A stretch of 56,923 nucleotides of DNA from IMG/VR virus record IMGVR_UViG_3300018914_000073, positions 1-56,923 of that record; one strand, written 5' to 3'. A program made the translations under genes and the position numbers. Under the pieces are notes generated by a model. That model was not told where the DNA came from. It did no database searches and worked only from the letters and a program-made list of their open reading frames with translations. The stretch's first letter is position 1, and every line of letters begins with the position of its first letter. Shown one piece after another: positions 15,420 through 24,177 of the stretch. Source of the stretch: a virus.

Positions 15420-17420
15420 TTATCGCGGTCCGGCCTTGATGTGCGGCATGGAGGTACCGACCCTGCCCTGAGCGTTGCCGCTCGACGCCGCCGACATGCC
15501 GGTCACCCGGCCATCGCCCTCGACGCTGACCTTCACGTTGACGTCCACCTTCGATGCCGGATCGAGAGACACCTGCCCTGTCACATCGACCGGAACGGGT
15601 TGATCCACGGTGGCTTTGATGTCGGTCAGGCTATTGAGCAGTGAACCGAAGTTCCCGAAGCCTGTTCCGCCGGCGGAGGTGCCACCCGTCAGGGGACCAG
15701 CATTGATGGGACCGTCAATCCTCCCGAAGGCTTCGAAGCCCGGTCCTCTCAGGCGGGTCAGGCGGGCATCAGTGGCGCTGAGCTCCTGCTGCATCTCGTA
15801 CATGCGCTTCTCGTAGAGGCGGCGGTTCTCAAGCCGGCTGTTGACCTGATAGAGCCGCCTCTCGGTGTCCCGAAGCCCGAAATGCCCGCTGGCTCTCTGA
15901 CGCTCTGCGCGCTCCCTGAGATCGGCTGCCTCCTGCTGGTCACGGATCAGATCAGCGTCGACCGCTGCTCTGACAGATCGCTGCTGATCCCCAATAGACG
16001 GGAAGATCCAGCGCTGCAGCGTCATGTCCTTGTCGCCAAAGAGCCATTCGCGGATCTGGGCGCCCGCTTCCTGCTGCTCCTTGATCTCGGCCTCCAGAGC
16101 CTTCTTGCCTGCATCCGGATCACGCCCGGCCGCAACATCCCTGGCACGGCGCTGAGCCTCAAGCCGGTCGAGGATCGTCTCGCCCTTCTCGATCCTATCG
16201 ACGACCTGATTGATCTCCTCGGCGATCCCACCCGCGATCCCTTTGAAGGCGTTGCCGGCGCGGACCCCGAGAACCTCGATCGCACGGGCCGCCCGATCAA
16301 GCCTACCGACGTCCGTGTTGATGGATGTAGTGAAGTTCGCGAAGACCGAGCCTGCATACTTGCTCTTGTCGCCGACGAGGCCGAGAGCCCTCTGCACGCC
16401 GCTTATATTGCCGGCGAGAATGGCGATGTTGTCTTGATATTCCTTGCCGAACAGATCGGTCAGGATCTCCGCCCGCTTGATCGGATCAGCGACCTTGTTG
16501 ATGCGCTCAAGCAGCTTCACCGTGGTTTCGAGCGGCTTCTTGGCGAATTCCTTTTGCACCTTGGCAGCGTTCAACCCGAGGGCAGCGAAGCCTTCTTTAC
16601 TGCTGTCGAGGAACTTATCCCCCAACGCCATCATGTTCATGAGGGTGTTGAAGGTGTTGGCAGCGACCTCCGTGTTGACACCGACCTCCTTCATCGCCGC
16701 GCCCATGGCGATGGTTTGCTCGGCGGTGAGACCCGCTTGATCGCCGGCGGCGCCTGATCGGCGGATGAACTCGATCAGGTCCGATTCGCGAGCCGCCGCA
16801 TTGTCGGCCACGTAGTTGATGGCGTCGCCGATCTCCTCAAGCCGAGACTGGCTGGCCTTGTAGGTGTTGGCAATCTCAGCGAGCGCTTGACCGGTCTCTG
16901 CGGCAGAGGTGCCCCAAGCTGCTGTAGCTTTGGCAGCATACTCAGTATACCGGGTCAGGTCCTGTGTCGGGCGCCCGGCGAAGGCCGCTGCCGCCATGAT
17001 GCTGCCGATCTCCTCCTTCGTCTTGCCTGTTGCCCGGGACAGATCGAGGATGGATCTCTCGTAGGCTTTCAGATCATCACCCGACGCGTTGGTTGCCTTG
17101 CCGACCTCGATCATCGTGCGCTCGAGCGAGATCGCCTGATCGGTCGCAAGCTTCATGCCATAGCCAATGGCGGCGGGACCCAGCACTCGGGATGCGATGC
17201 CCGCGGCGGCCATGTTGACCGCGGATCCTACGCGATCTGCCTGCCGAACCTGCCAGTCGAGCACTCGGGCGGTCCGGGCGGCGGCGGCGTTCGAGGCTGC
17301 ATTCGCCCGCTTTGCCGCCCGGCTGATGTTCTCGATCTTTCGCGAGACATCGTTAAAGACCCGGCCGGTCCCATCCCTGGCGACGATCCGGGCTTCGGCC
17401 GTCATGGTTCGAGTGGCCAT
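15420..17420 (-). CDS. Tail tape measure protein
   Basis: A 666-residue protein with the PhageMin_Tail domain (about 100-300: ERTMIEVGKATNASGDD, ATGKTKEEIGSIMAAAAFAG, TAEQTIAMGAAMKEVG). The N-terminal 60 residues are alanine-rich coiled coil, and about 430-560 is a charged coiled coil. It should set tail length and leave the tube at DNA entry. It is short for a tape measure, predicting a short tail of the order of 100 nm by the usual rule of about 0.15 nm per residue. Its ATG overlaps the stop of the frameshifted chaperone. Confidence 0.9.
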   Translation of the reverse strand: MATRTMTAEARIVARDGTGRVFNDVSRKIENISRAAKRANAASNAAAARTARVLDWQVRQADRVGSAVNMAAAGIASRVLGPAAIGYGMKLATDQAISLERTMIEVGKATNASGDDLKAYERSILDLSRATGKTKEEIGSIMAAAAFAGRPTQDLTRYTEYAAKATAAWGTSAAETGQALAEIANTYKASQSRLEEIGDAINYVADNAAARESDLIEFIRRSGAAGDQAGLTAEQTIAMGAAMKEVGVNTEVAANTFNTLMNMMALGDKFLDSSKEGFAALGLNAAKVQKEFAKKPLETTVKLLERINKVADPIKRAEILTDLFGKEYQDNIAILAGNISGVQRALGLVGDKSKYAGSVFANFTTSINTDVGRLDRAARAIEVLGVRAGNAFKGIAGGIAEEINQVVDRIEKGETILDRLEAQRRARDVAAGRDPDAGKKALEAEIKEQQEAGAQIREWLFGDKDMTLQRWIFPSIGDQQRSVRAAVDADLIRDQQEAADLRERAERQRASGHFGLRDTERRLYQVNSRLENRRLYEKRMYEMQQELSATDARLTRLRGPGFEAFGRIDGPINAGPLTGGTSAGGTGFGNFGSLLNSLTDIKATVDQPVPVDVTGQVSLDPASKVDVNVKVSVEGDGRVTGMSAASSGNAQGRVGTSMPHIKAGPR

Positions 17421-17865
17421 TAGCGCTTCCTCTTCCGTCGCTCAACGAAGTCGACTGCCATCAGCTTCCACTCGACAAGGCGGGAGAGTGGCATTTTCTC
17501 GATGGCTGCCGGATCGACACTCAGCTCGAAGGCGAGCTCTTGGGCGAGCTGTCGGTAGATGAGCTCGTCGCTCGGGCCTCGGTAAAAAAACTCAGCATGA
17601 CCTCAGAGACGGCAAGGCTGTCCTTGAGGTTCAGCTTGGGAAGCATGAGACCAACGCCGCCTTCAGCACAGCGCTCGCAGTACTCCCCGATCGCTGGCCA
17701 GTTCACGGTCCTAACGAAGTGGCCATCCGATGTTCGGATGACGTCGATCGGATCGCCAATGTCGATTAGCTCGGCGAAGGTCGGTTCCCGGAATACGATC
17801 TGTGAGATTGGCCCGGCATGACCGATCAAAGGCTCGGTGAGAGTTACTGTCTTGCTTTTTGGCAT
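17420..17865 (-). CDS. Tail assembly chaperone GT fusion by -1 frameshift
   Basis: The minus strand has T TTT TTT at 17590-17584, a perfect slippery heptamer in the zero frame (codons AGT-TTT-TTT-ACC). A -1 shift there leaves the G frame and reads 54 further codons, starting YRGPSDELIYRQLAQ and ending LVEWKLMAVDFVERRKR, to give a 148-residue product. The extension is coherent, helical and basic at the end, like known T domains. Its TAA overlaps the ATG of the tape measure gene. There is no independent T start codon in a good context. Confidence 0.8.
17521..17865 (-). CDS. Tail assembly chaperone G-type (Mu gp41-like)
   Basis: The 114-residue unshifted product of the tail chaperone locus. It has the gp41-family start (TVTLTEPLIGHAGPISQIVFREPTFAELIDIG) and ends in a low-complexity Ser/Thr/Pro tail after VMLSFF. 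That tail lies past a T7 run at 17584-17590 and is unlike the rest, as expected for a frame that is read only when ribosomes do not shift. It lies between tube and tape measure genes, the standard place. Confidence 0.85.
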   Translation of the reverse strand: MPKSKTVTLTEPLIGHAGPISQIVFREPTFAELIDIGDPIDVIRTSDGHFVRTVNWPAIGEYCERCAEGGVGLMLPKLNLKDSLAVSEVMLSFFTEARATSSSTDSSPKSSPSS

Positions 17866-17908
17866 CTGTCATTCCTAAATGTGTGCACCTTGGCTTCGGG
17901 GTACACCG

Positions 17909-18253
17909 ATGGAATTTCTATTTCTCTGGCTCGGCCTCTCGATCGTGGTCTGGGTAGGCGCTTCGTCGAAAGGACGCTTCGGCTTCGGCTGGTTCCTACT
18001 CGCGATCATCATCTCGCCTTTGATTGCAGGACTCTTGGTCCTGGTCCTCCCGAGCCGCCGTCCGCAGCCGGTGACGATCGTTCAGGCGTCACAAGGGCAG
18101 CCTAATAACCTGAAAAGGTGCCCTGAATGCGCAGAGGTCGTGCAGGCGGACGCCAGGATTTGTCGGTTCTGTCGGCACGAATTCTACCCGGCACAGCCAC
18201 CCGCCAGCCCGCCCCGACAGCCTGATCGGAACTTCAAGCTGCCACCTGTTTGA
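17909..18253 (+). CDS. Zinc-ribbon membrane protein, inserted cargo gene
   Basis: This plus-strand gene lies inside the minus-strand tail block. The ATG at 17909 gives a protein with two membrane segments (about 1-18 and 28-48) and a C-terminal zinc ribbon (CPECAEVVQADARICRFC). Hydrophobic helices plus a cytoplasmic ribbon occur in small bacterial membrane proteins of unknown role. Orientation and isolation between chaperone and tube genes mark it as a moron, which could be expressed in the lysogen and act in superinfection exclusion; that is inference. Confidence 0.7.
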   Translation: MEFLFLWLGLSIVVWVGASSKGRFGFGWFLLAIIISPLIAGLLVLVLPSRRPQPVTIVQASQGQPNNLKRCPECAEVVQADARICRFCRHEFYPAQPPASPPRQPDRNFKLPPV

Positions 18254-18275
18254 AAGCACCGGGCCGGTAGGGATC

Positions 18276-18641
18276 CTAAGTCAGCTGATAGCTGTCCGTA
18301 GCAATGCTGATCCCGCTCACCTCGCCAGTCGCAGTGTTGAGCGCCGCCCCGTCCCCCACGAAGCTGGCCCTGGTAAAGAGGTGGGTCCGTTTCGTGTCCG
18401 TCTCCCGGAAGGTGACGTTGATCTCCTGCAGGAGCATTGCCTCATCCCACTTCAGCCCGACACCTCGGTCAAAGGTCAGTTCAAGCGTGGCGAGCCGGGG
18501 CTGAATGGTCCGGTAGGCAGAATTGTCCATGTTGGCCCCTGCCGTGATCCCAACCCGGCTCGCGTTGATGGTAGCCTCGCCGCGCCCTGAATAAACGCGG
18601 CCATTGATCTCGATTTCGAAGCGACCGCCCTTGGTGTCCAT
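18276..18641 (-). CDS. Tail tube protein
   Basis: A 121-residue protein of the Mu gp40/phage tail tube family: GGRFEIEINGRVYSGRGEATINASR at the start and ATGEVSGISIATDSYQLT at the end. It stacks in hexameric rings inside the sheath. It follows the sheath gene by about 45 bases. Confidence 0.85.
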   Translation of the reverse strand: MDTKGGRFEIEINGRVYSGRGEATINASRVGITAGANMDNSAYRTIQPRLATLELTFDRGVGLKWDEAMLLQEINVTFRETDTKRTHLFTRASFVGDGAALNTATGEVSGISIATDSYQLT

Positions 18642-18686
18642 GGCGCGCGTCTCCTGCTGTTACGGGAAGTGAACGAAGGGGCGGCG

Positions 18687-20228
18687 CTACTGGAGCGCCG
18701 CGATCTGATCGTTGAGTTCGGGGAAGATCGTGATGTTCGCGGCGAACACCCGGAACTGGTTGGCCACGTCCACCGGCAGGTAGGCGTTGACCCGGTTCGG
18801 ATCGCCTGAACGCTCGACGATCAGGTACTGAGCGAACAGATCCGGCTTCTCGACCAGCCCCGCGTCGAACAGCTCACGATAGGCATGAATGATCGCGGCC
18901 CGGATCTGGTTTGGCGTCACGATGCCCTGCATATTGCGCGGGTTCTCGTCCTTCAGCACGTGGCGCGGATAGAGCGAGGTGATGCGCGTCTTGAGGTAGC
19001 GCTTCACATAGGCTGCGATGGCCAGCGTCTCGACATCGAGGAACGTGATGTCGGCCTGACCCCAGTCATTGCTCTGGTAGGTCGTGACCATGCGGTCGAT
19101 CGCTACTTGGCCATCGGCTCGCACCACATCGGCGGCAATGCCGTTGCGGTAGAGCGAGTCGCGGTCCGCGAGCTTCCACTGGTCGGACGCAGCCTTGGGC
19201 GGGCGCACGCCCTGCTTGACCAGGGTATGCAGCGGCCGGGCGATTTCCACCGCTTCCGTGATCGAACGCCCGAGGTTTTTCGAGAAGGCGGTGATCGCGC
19301 CATCGATTGCCGCATGCAGCCAGGGTGCCGAAGGCGAGTTGAGGCCGCCCTTGATGGTCACATGGCGGTCGTTGCGGCCGGCACCGAAGGCGGTGAGCGT
19401 CGCAAGGTTCCCGTTGAGGTAGGTGATGTAGTGGCCGTCGAGCCCCACCGTCGGCGACCAGCGGCCCGCGCCGGAATCGGACAGGAAGCTGCGCACTGCA
19501 TCGAGCTGGGCAGTCGAGGCATAGGGAGCCGCGATCCAGTCGAACGGCTCGGCGCCGAGCGCGGCGAGCGCCGTGGCCATGTCCACGTCGCCAGTGCCGC
19601 CGGTGAGCGTTGCCGAGGCGATGGTGACGGTCAGTCCGGGCGGGTCGACCTCGTCACCGTCGAGACCGGCCTCGACCCGGATGCTGTTACCCTCCGTGCC
19701 GACATGACGCGCGGTGAGCGTCACGGTGCCAGTGGCATGAGCGGCGGTGACCGGATGGGCCAGGGTGCGGCCGTACTTCGTGAAGCCCTTGCCGACAGCG
19801 GCGGCGAGAGCGGCCCCCACGACCGCGGCCGTGTCGCCGGCGGCAACCGCCACCTGCACCCGCTCACCGGCGATGTAGCGCACCAGCGTGCCGGCCGCGG
19901 TGGCCGTGCCGCTGATGGCGATGGTCCCCGAAGCTGCAGTGCCGGCCGGATCGGCGACCGGAAGGACCCAGATCTCGCCGACCGGATTATGCCATCGCGC
20001 GGCAGCGGCCTGCAGGGCCAGCATCGAGCCGACGCCAAACAGGGCATTCGGATCAGCCGAGCCCAGGTTGCGGGGCACGCCGATCTGGGCGGAGCCCCCG
20101 GCGAGTTTGCGGCCCATCAGCAGCAGGCGCGAGGTGCCGGCATAGGGCGGCACCCCTGCGTTCACCTCGGCATAGAAGAGCGGCACCCGGATATCCCCGG
20201 GCATGTTGTTGAAGGCTACGCCTGGCAT
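18687..20228 (-). CDS. Contractile tail sheath protein (Mu gpL-like)
   Basis: A sheath subunit of about 513 residues with the family order: N-terminal IRVPLFYAEVNAG, an inserted beta domain rich in Ala/Gly/Thr (about 105-210), then TYQSNDWGQADITFLDVETL and YPRHVLKDEN near the C-terminal core. The ATG at 20228 is chosen because GGAG lies ten bases upstream, while an ATG four codons earlier has no site. The first bases overlap the end of the HNH endonuclease gene. Confidence 0.9.
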   Translation of the reverse strand: MPGVAFNNMPGDIRVPLFYAEVNAGVPPYAGTSRLLLMGRKLAGGSAQIGVPRNLGSADPNALFGVGSMLALQAAAARWHNPVGEIWVLPVADPAGTAASGTIAISGTATAAGTLVRYIAGERVQVAVAAGDTAAVVGAALAAAVGKGFTKYGRTLAHPVTAAHATGTVTLTARHVGTEGNSIRVEAGLDGDEVDPPGLTVTIASATLTGGTGDVDMATALAALGAEPFDWIAAPYASTAQLDAVRSFLSDSGAGRWSPTVGLDGHYITYLNGNLATLTAFGAGRNDRHVTIKGGLNSPSAPWLHAAIDGAITAFSKNLGRSITEAVEIARPLHTLVKQGVRPPKAASDQWKLADRDSLYRNGIAADVVRADGQVAIDRMVTTYQSNDWGQADITFLDVETLAIAAYVKRYLKTRITSLYPRHVLKDENPRNMQGIVTPNQIRAAIIHAYRELFDAGLVEKPDLFAQYLIVERSGDPNRVNAYLPVDVANQFRVFAANITIFPELNDQIAALQ

Positions 20229-20689
20229 GCAAGTCTCCATCTCTTACCGGAGCGAATCCGGCTTATCGTCGACTGGTGGATTCCGAACTGACGCGATAGC
20301 TCATCCTGTGATAGCCCCACGGCGTCTCGAATTTGTCGCGCTTGTTCGTTTGTGAGCTTCGCGTCTACGTGGCGCTCGCCGTGCTGATGACGGCGCTTGG
20401 CGACCATATCGTTGACATTGTCCTGATGCGTTCCGAGGAAGAGATGATCAGGGTTGCAGCAACAGCGATTGTCGCAGGAATGGAGTACGGACGCCCCCTT
20501 CGGTACAGGACCTCTGAAGATCTCGTATGCCGTCCGATGGGCAAGCCTGTACTCCATCCGGAACGAGAAGACGCCGTACCCGTGTGAACCGCAGCATCCT
20601 GACCAGAGCCAGCATCCACTGTTCGGTTCTGGAGACAGACGCACCTCAAGTGCATCTTGTAAGGACGCGTGCCGTGGCTTCCCGGCCAT
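20216..20689 (-). CDS. HNH homing-type endonuclease with C-terminal HTH
   Basis: Residues about 50-95 form an HNH_3-type domain: LAHRTAYEIFRGPVPKG, then VLHSCDNRCCCNPDHLFLG with His70, Asn74 and His82 as likely metal and catalytic residues, plus Cys ligands. Residues about 112-150 are a helix-turn-helix (NEQARQIRDAVGLSQDELS, then IHQSTISRIRSGKRWR) that would direct target choice. The gene is wedged between gp38-like and sheath genes and overlaps the sheath start by 13 bases. Free-standing homing endonucleases spread in phage genomes in this way. Confidence 0.85.
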   Translation of the reverse strand: MAGKPRHASLQDALEVRLSPEPNSGCWLWSGCCGSHGYGVFSFRMEYRLAHRTAYEIFRGPVPKGASVLHSCDNRCCCNPDHLFLGTHQDNVNDMVAKRRHQHGERHVDAKLTNEQARQIRDAVGLSQDELSRQFGIHQSTISRIRSGKRWRLACQA

Positions 20690-20736
20690 CGCAGGCTTCC
20701 CTTGAAGAACGGCCGCGCGTGTCGGCCAGGTGATGA

Positions 20737-21042
20737 TTAGAGGTCGGTGGAGGTGGAGCCCGGCTCGGGATCCGTCGTCGGCTGGGCATCAGAGGACGGC
20801 CGGTCGTCGGCCTCTTCCATAGGCTCCGGCTGGACGGGCGAGGTCCGACGCTTGCTCTTGGACTTCGCCTCGGCAGGCTCGTCCTCGACGTCCTTTATGG
20901 TGATATCGCCGCGCTCGAGCAGGCCGGCCCAATACGCAGACCACTCGACCTCCATGCCCTCCCAAGGCAGATCCCGGCCACGGTCCGGATCCGGGATCGA
21001 TGCGCCCTTGCGGGCTGGCTTGACGAACTTCCGTTCTGACAT
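20737..21042 (-). CDS. DUF2635 protein (Mu gp38-like)
   Basis: A 101-residue protein whose first half fits DUF2635: FVKPARKGASIPDPDRGRDLPWEG, then WSAYWAGLLERGDI. The second half is disordered, Pro/Ser/Glu-rich. In Mu the homologue lies just before the sheath gene, as here apart from the inserted HNH gene. Confidence 0.75.
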   Translation of the reverse strand: MSERKFVKPARKGASIPDPDRGRDLPWEGMEVEWSAYWAGLLERGDITIKDVEDEPAEAKSKSKRRTSPVQPEPMEEADDRPSSDAQPTTDPEPGSTSTDL

Positions 21043-21045
21043 GGC

Positions 21046-21801
21046 TCACTCCTGTGTGATCGTGACATCCAGGCCGACGAACGGCGGATGCGGCTCGCCT
21101 TCCTCGGGCTGAGGGTTCGGGTCGCCTTGGCTTGGGTTGATCGCGAGATCGCCGCCCTCGAAGAACTCGACGCCCGCCGGCGGCAGGGCATCCGAGATCA
21201 TCTGGCAGACCAGGTGCCCTGACGATCCCGAGGGCAGCGCCCTGCAGACGGTGCGCAGAGGATCCGGAAGGTTCGCGAAGGGGCCCGTAGGGACATCGGT
21301 GATGTCGAGCTGATCTTCGCCCTTCAGTTCGACCGAGAGCGTCACCACCCTGACGGCAAGGCGAAGGCCGTTCTCATTGTCAGGGAACCGGGACGACTTG
21401 TACTTGGGGACACGGCGGGTGACCTTGCGGGTCAGCGCCGGCCCCTCTCCTACCGTGACGACCTCGACCGCACGATGCTCGACAAGATCCAGCATCGCCT
21501 CGAGCTCACGGTCCGTGACGGGGATAAGCGGATCGTCATCCGGCTTCTCGCCCTTGGCGGCCATGGCGATCTCGAGCACCAGGTCGCATGTCTGGTTGAA
21601 GGGAACCCCGCCGTTCTGCCTGTCAAACGCTTCTCCGTCATCGTCCTCAGTCGTGATCGTGATGATGGGACGGAACTTCTCGCTGGCGGGCGGGTCCATG
21701 ATCGAGTCGAAGACCCGGCCTGGACAGAGCGCAGCAATGACCGGATCGGCCAGCAGGTCGCGCGAGACCGCCAGCCTCAATGCCGTTCGTGCAAGGCTCA
21801 T
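21046..21801 (-). CDS. Putative tail completion/terminator protein
   Basis: A 251-residue protein between head-tail connector and gp38-like genes, the slot for the tail terminator or Mu gp37. An alpha/beta start (ALRLAVSRDLLADPVIAALCPGRVFDS) is followed by RPIITITTEDDD and CDLVLEIAMAAKG strands, a layout seen in terminator proteins. The C-terminal 50 residues are acidic and Pro-rich. The assignment rests mainly on position. Confidence 0.55.
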   Translation of the reverse strand: MSLARTALRLAVSRDLLADPVIAALCPGRVFDSIMDPPASEKFRPIITITTEDDDGEAFDRQNGGVPFNQTCDLVLEIAMAAKGEKPDDDPLIPVTDRELEAMLDLVEHRAVEVVTVGEGPALTRKVTRRVPKYKSSRFPDNENGLRLAVRVVTLSVELKGEDQLDITDVPTGPFANLPDPLRTVCRALPSGSSGHLVCQMISDALPPAGVEFFEGGDLAINPSQGDPNPQPEEGEPHPPFVGLDVTITQE

Positions 21802-22190
21802 CAGACCCTCAGATTGATCGTGGACGTGTTGAGATCGTCGGGGATGACGCTGGTGATGGTGAACGTCTCGTTAGTAGCCACGCGCCTCACCTGGTCGCCC
21901 GGTGTGACCCAATCGGGGAGAACTGATGTGGCGACCTTGATGTGGGCCGGGCGGGCTACATAGGGGCCTGTCCATTCACCCGAGCGGCCCCGGCCGTCAG
22001 GCCTAGCCAACGCGCCCTCGGATGTGAACGATCCGATGAAGGGGAAGGGCGGCCGGGACGTGTCAGCGATAGTCCGGGCGTCCGGATCCGTAACCGAACG
22101 AGCGCGGGCGAGGAGGATGAACTCCTCGCCGAACGCTTCATCAAAAGCGGGCTGCGCCTCAGCCCATGCCTCACGGAACGGGCTGGGCAT
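21801..22190 (-). CDS. Putative head-tail connector protein
   Basis: A 129-residue protein with a beta-rich second half (RPAHIKVATSVLPDWVTPGD, FTITSVIPDD) like the small FII or stopper-type connectors. It overlaps the downstream tail-completion gene by one base and follows a capsid-region gene. Position is the main support. Confidence 0.55.
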   Translation of the reverse strand: MPSPFREAWAEAQPAFDEAFGEEFILLARARSVTDPDARTIADTSRPPFPFIGSFTSEGALARPDGRGRSGEWTGPYVARPAHIKVATSVLPDWVTPGDQVRRVATNETFTITSVIPDDLNTSTINLRV

Positions 22191-22194
22191 CGGA

Positions 22195-22560
22195 TTACGC
22201 CGCAGCCTTGAGGGCGGCCAGGATCTCGTCCTTGGACTGAGCTGGCTTCACATCGACTCCACGCTTCTCGGCTTCCGCCAGGAGCTGCTCCTTCGTCATG
22301 CTGTCGAGTGGATCGACAGAGCCGGATCTGCTCCTGGTGCGCGTCTCGTCATCAAGGCCGGCGGCGGCTAGGTCGGTGCGCGTTGCCTTGCGCACCGCAC
22401 CCTCGGCCTCCAGCTCTTCGAACGTGTCCTGATCCAAGTCAAGGACAGCCCCAGGCTTATGCTCGGCGATCTTCGCCGCACGAATGATCCGGCCATCTTC
22501 GGCCACCTTGCCCGCTGCGGCGAGCGTGTGCACCGCGCTGAGCGCAACTGCTTTCACCAT
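22195..22560 (-). CDS. Capsid-region hypothetical protein with SAP/Rho-N-like C-terminus
   Basis: A 121-residue protein with an N-terminal AVHTLAAAGKVAEDGRIIRAA strand region and a C-terminal helical motif (MTKEQLLAEAEKRGVDVK, then KDEILAALKAA) that resembles SAP or Rho N-terminal nucleic-acid-binding helices. It lies directly after the major capsid gene. Role unknown; it may bind DNA or a connector. Confidence 0.6.
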   Translation of the reverse strand: MVKAVALSAVHTLAAAGKVAEDGRIIRAAKIAEHKPGAVLDLDQDTFEELEAEGAVRKATRTDLAAAGLDDETRTRSRSGSVDPLDSMTKEQLLAEAEKRGVDVKPAQSKDEILAALKAAA

Positions 22561-22615
22561 TTCTCTGCTCCTTGGGAGTTCCGGTCCGGCGCGGGTTCAC
22601 CGCACCGGACTAGGA

Positions 22616-23689
22616 TTACGCAACGACGCGGGCGCGGAACGTGCGATTGGGGTTGACGGGGATCATCAGCGGAGCCGACTGGCTCATGATGAAGCGAGCC
22701 GACGGGTCTTTCTGGCTCCACATCTTCGGGAAGATGTCGATGGCCTGCAGGCCGGCATCCTCGTCGAGGATTGCCCCGAAGGCCTTGACGCCCTCCACAC
22801 CAGGGGCCGTCAGGACGATGTCCCGCGGATCCATGATGTTGGCGAGAGAGCCGTCATCGTTCTGGAAGGTGCCGTTGTAGACGTAGGCTTCGATGCCTGC
22901 GCCGAAGGTGCCCACATAGGTCGCCGGCTGCTCCACATCGCGGCGAACGATGCCTCGGTTCAGCGTCAGATCCGGGGACCCGCGATAGCGGGTATCCATC
23001 ATCTCCCTAAGCGCCGGGTCCTTCTGAGCAACAGCCCAGGCGCTCGTGCCGAAGGTGATACGGTTCGGGAAGCCCCCGAAGGCAGCCGCCGCCATCGTAT
23101 TGGCGAAGCCTTGAATGCTGTCCACGATGGAGACACCCGCATCGCCCCAGCGGGCGCCTGCCCCGAGGACAACCGTGTGGCCGGCATCACGGCCGAAGTC
23201 GACTACGACAGAGGGGTAGTTCGAGCCGCCGTCACGGATGTAGTTCACCGTGATCTTACCATCGAGGATGGCCTTGGCCGCCATGTAGTCCCAGAGCCGG
23301 TTGATCGCGCTGCGCTGGAACTGCACGATGCGGATCACCTCGGCGTCATACCGGGCCTGCGGAGTCAGGGCATTCTCGCCCAGGATCTCGCCCGGTTGAC
23401 GCTTCAGCATCTCGGACGGGCGAACCGCATCCTTCGGCTTGGTATAGGCCGGCTTGAAGGATTGCAGCGTCTCGCCCTGCCGGCGGTAGATCGGCTTGCC
23501 CTGTTCATTCGGGAGCATGAAGGGCGCGATCTTCCGGCTCGAAGGGATCTTCTCGAAGTAGATCTCCTCGGCGGTCGAGAAATAGCTGTCGGGAAAGTAC
23601 TGGTCGAGCCAGTAGGAAGTCGGGGCAGTCAGCCGCTCATCGTACATGATGCGGTAGAGCTGCCGGGAGGTGTAGAGATCAAGTGCCAT
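22616..23689 (-). CDS. Major capsid protein, lambda E-type
   Basis: A 357-residue capsid protein with E-family features: DLYTSRQLYRIMYDERLTAPTSYWLDQYFP at the start (given here in part), a P-loop-like RRQGETLQSFKPAYTKPKD and GRDAGHTVVLGAGARWGD, and LMIPVNPNRTFRARVVA at the end. It follows the decoration protein by about 30 bases, the usual D-E order. Confidence 0.9.
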   Translation of the reverse strand: MALDLYTSRQLYRIMYDERLTAPTSYWLDQYFPDSYFSTAEEIYFEKIPSSRKIAPFMLPNEQGKPIYRRQGETLQSFKPAYTKPKDAVRPSEMLKRQPGEILGENALTPQARYDAEVIRIVQFQRSAINRLWDYMAAKAILDGKITVNYIRDGGSNYPSVVVDFGRDAGHTVVLGAGARWGDAGVSIVDSIQGFANTMAAAAFGGFPNRITFGTSAWAVAQKDPALREMMDTRYRGSPDLTLNRGIVRRDVEQPATYVGTFGAGIEAYVYNGTFQNDDGSLANIMDPRDIVLTAPGVEGVKAFGAILDEDAGLQAIDIFPKMWSQKDPSARFIMSQSAPLMIPVNPNRTFRARVVA

Positions 23690-23717
23690 GTGCGTGACGC
23701 CTTCCCTGGTTTTGGCC

Positions 23718-24137
23718 TTAGACCGTCATGGTCCGAGGGGCGCGAATGACGATGCTGGTTGGCGTCGGGGCCCCGTTGAACGCCGTCTTCTTTTTCTCGG
23801 CTGTGTCGTAGGAGGCCGGCCAATTGATCTGGTCAGGATTGAACACGCCCTGACGGTAGATTGGCACGCGGGTGGTGGTTTCCCCGGCGCCGGTGGTCAC
23901 GGCGGCGACCGTGATGCCGATGGCCTGGGTCGTGCCGTGAACCGCTGGGACGAGAGCGCCCGACGAGAAGCCAACCGGGGTGCGGGCCGGAATGTTCTGG
24001 CTGGCTGCGACCAGCTCATCCGTGGTCACGACCGGCGGAAAGTCGCCGGTGATGAAGGGATCGAAGTTGTTGATGCTCTCGACGGAGCTGCCCGCGATGC
24101 CGGCTGTGTCGGCGCTGGTGGGGATATCGATAGGCAT
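23718..24137 (-). CDS. Head decoration protein (lambda gpD-like)
   Basis: A 139-residue beta-rich protein with ASQNIPARTPVGF, LVPAVHGTTQAIGITVAAV and a PVYRQG-type strand (VPIYRQGVFNPDQINWP) as in phage decoration proteins that trimerise on the expanded capsid. It lies between protease and capsid genes. Confidence 0.85.
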   Translation of the reverse strand: MPIDIPTSADTAGIAGSSVESINNFDPFITGDFPPVVTTDELVAASQNIPARTPVGFSSGALVPAVHGTTQAIGITVAAVTTGAGETTTRVPIYRQGVFNPDQINWPASYDTAEKKKTAFNGAPTPTSIVIRAPRTMTV

Positions 24138-24177
24138 GGGATGAGGTCTCCACTATCTGATTGGGTTGCGGGATGGC

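Noticed and set aside
18885-20291. 468-residue plus-strand open frame
   Set aside because: Shadow of the tail sheath gene; composition is not protein-like.
22484-23749. 421-residue plus-strand open frame
   Set aside because: Antisense to the major capsid gene, which has clear family motifs.
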